From Stercoripulliclostridium_A sp963642145 (lineage in GTDB: Bacteria; Bacillota; Clostridia; Christensenellales; DTU072): a DNA stretch of 14,893 nucleotides. Both the position numbers and the translations under genes were made by a program. The notes below the pieces were generated by a model. That model was given only the letters and a program-made list of their open reading frames with translations, was not told where the DNA came from and did not search any database. The stretch is from NCBI GenBank assembly GCA_963642145.1, contig CAVIFU010000037.1, forward strand, positions 1-14,893, given 5' to 3'. Every line of letters starts with the position of its first letter. Positions within the stretch are counted from its first letter, which is position 1. This document shows, piece by piece, positions 14,734 to 14,893 of this stretch.

Positions 14734-14893
14734 CTATTCCTCGTTTGGGTTGATGGGCTCCGTATCGGTTGTAGTTTCCGAATCTATTGTGTCTTCCGAG
14801 TCTGTTTCGTAACCCGGGATGTCTTCGCTTAGATAGTGAGTGCGTTTAATGGCTTTGTTATCTGCAAGTATCTTCTTAACGCTGAAAGTTGCT
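14734..14893 (-). CDS. C-terminal end of an unidentified protein (start beyond window)
   Basis: An open frame enters from the right edge and ends at TAG (14736-14734); 52 residues are visible. They begin with a basic stretch (SVKKILADNKAIKRTHYLSE) and end in an acidic, Ser/Thr-rich tail (about DSEDTIDSETTTDTEP) of the low-complexity kind common at the ends of exported or membrane proteins. Too little is present to name a family. The strong terminator 77 bases downstream supports this being the real end of a transcribed gene. Reading frame and strand are reasonably sure; function is unknown. Confidence -1.
   Translation of the reverse strand, partial: ATFSVKKILADNKAIKRTHYLSEDIPGYETDSEDTIDSETTTDTEPINPNEE

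Overview
The window reads as a chromosomal segment of a Gram-positive, Clostridia-like member of the Bacillota, probably an uncultured gut-type lineage. This is inferred from GGAGG-type ribosome binding sites on nearly every gene, sigma-A promoters of the TTGACA/TATAAT kind with very short leaders, a CvpA-family membrane protein, an OmpR/histidine kinase pair and an inositol (iol) operon. No rRNA or other taxonomic marker is present, so the placement is tentative. All genes but one lie on the minus strand. I see no tRNA, rRNA, CRISPR array, insertion sequence or prophage gene.

Right to left along the minus strand: (1) 14893-14734 is the C-terminal end of an unidentified protein, closed by a good intrinsic terminator (14657-14627). 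(2) 14546-12662 is a two-component operon, an OmpR-type response regulator and its histidine kinase one base apart, with its own promoter and a strong terminator (12613-12577). (3) 12452-7674 is a three-gene operon with a clear promoter: a CvpA-family membrane protein with an added extracytoplasmic segment, a 970-residue membrane-anchored protein built of about twelve tandem 34-51-residue repeats, and a protein with an N-terminal [2Fe-2S] domain followed by what looks like a degenerate RACo-type ASKHA domain. I do not recognise this set as a described system, and it is the most novel part of the window. (4) 7296-7694, plus strand, is a small gene of unknown function whose end overlaps the end of the [2Fe-2S] gene. 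(5) 7166-959 is an inositol catabolic operon, transporter-iolB-iolD-iolE-iolG, with a near-consensus promoter and two operator-like inverted repeats in the divergent region. (6) 919-1 is a zinc-dependent phospholipase C family gene, cut by the window edge, 39 bases behind iolG.

How the genes work together: a GPH-type cation symporter would import a cyclitol. IolG oxidises myo-inositol to scyllo-inosose, IolE dehydrates it, IolD opens the ring and IolB isomerises 5-deoxyglucuronate to 5-dehydro-2-deoxygluconate. The next enzymes (kinase IolC, aldolase IolJ), the semialdehyde dehydrogenase IolA and any iol regulator are absent here and must be elsewhere if the pathway is complete. The cvpA/repeat/[2Fe-2S] operon looks like an envelope-associated module whose job cannot be read from sequence alone.
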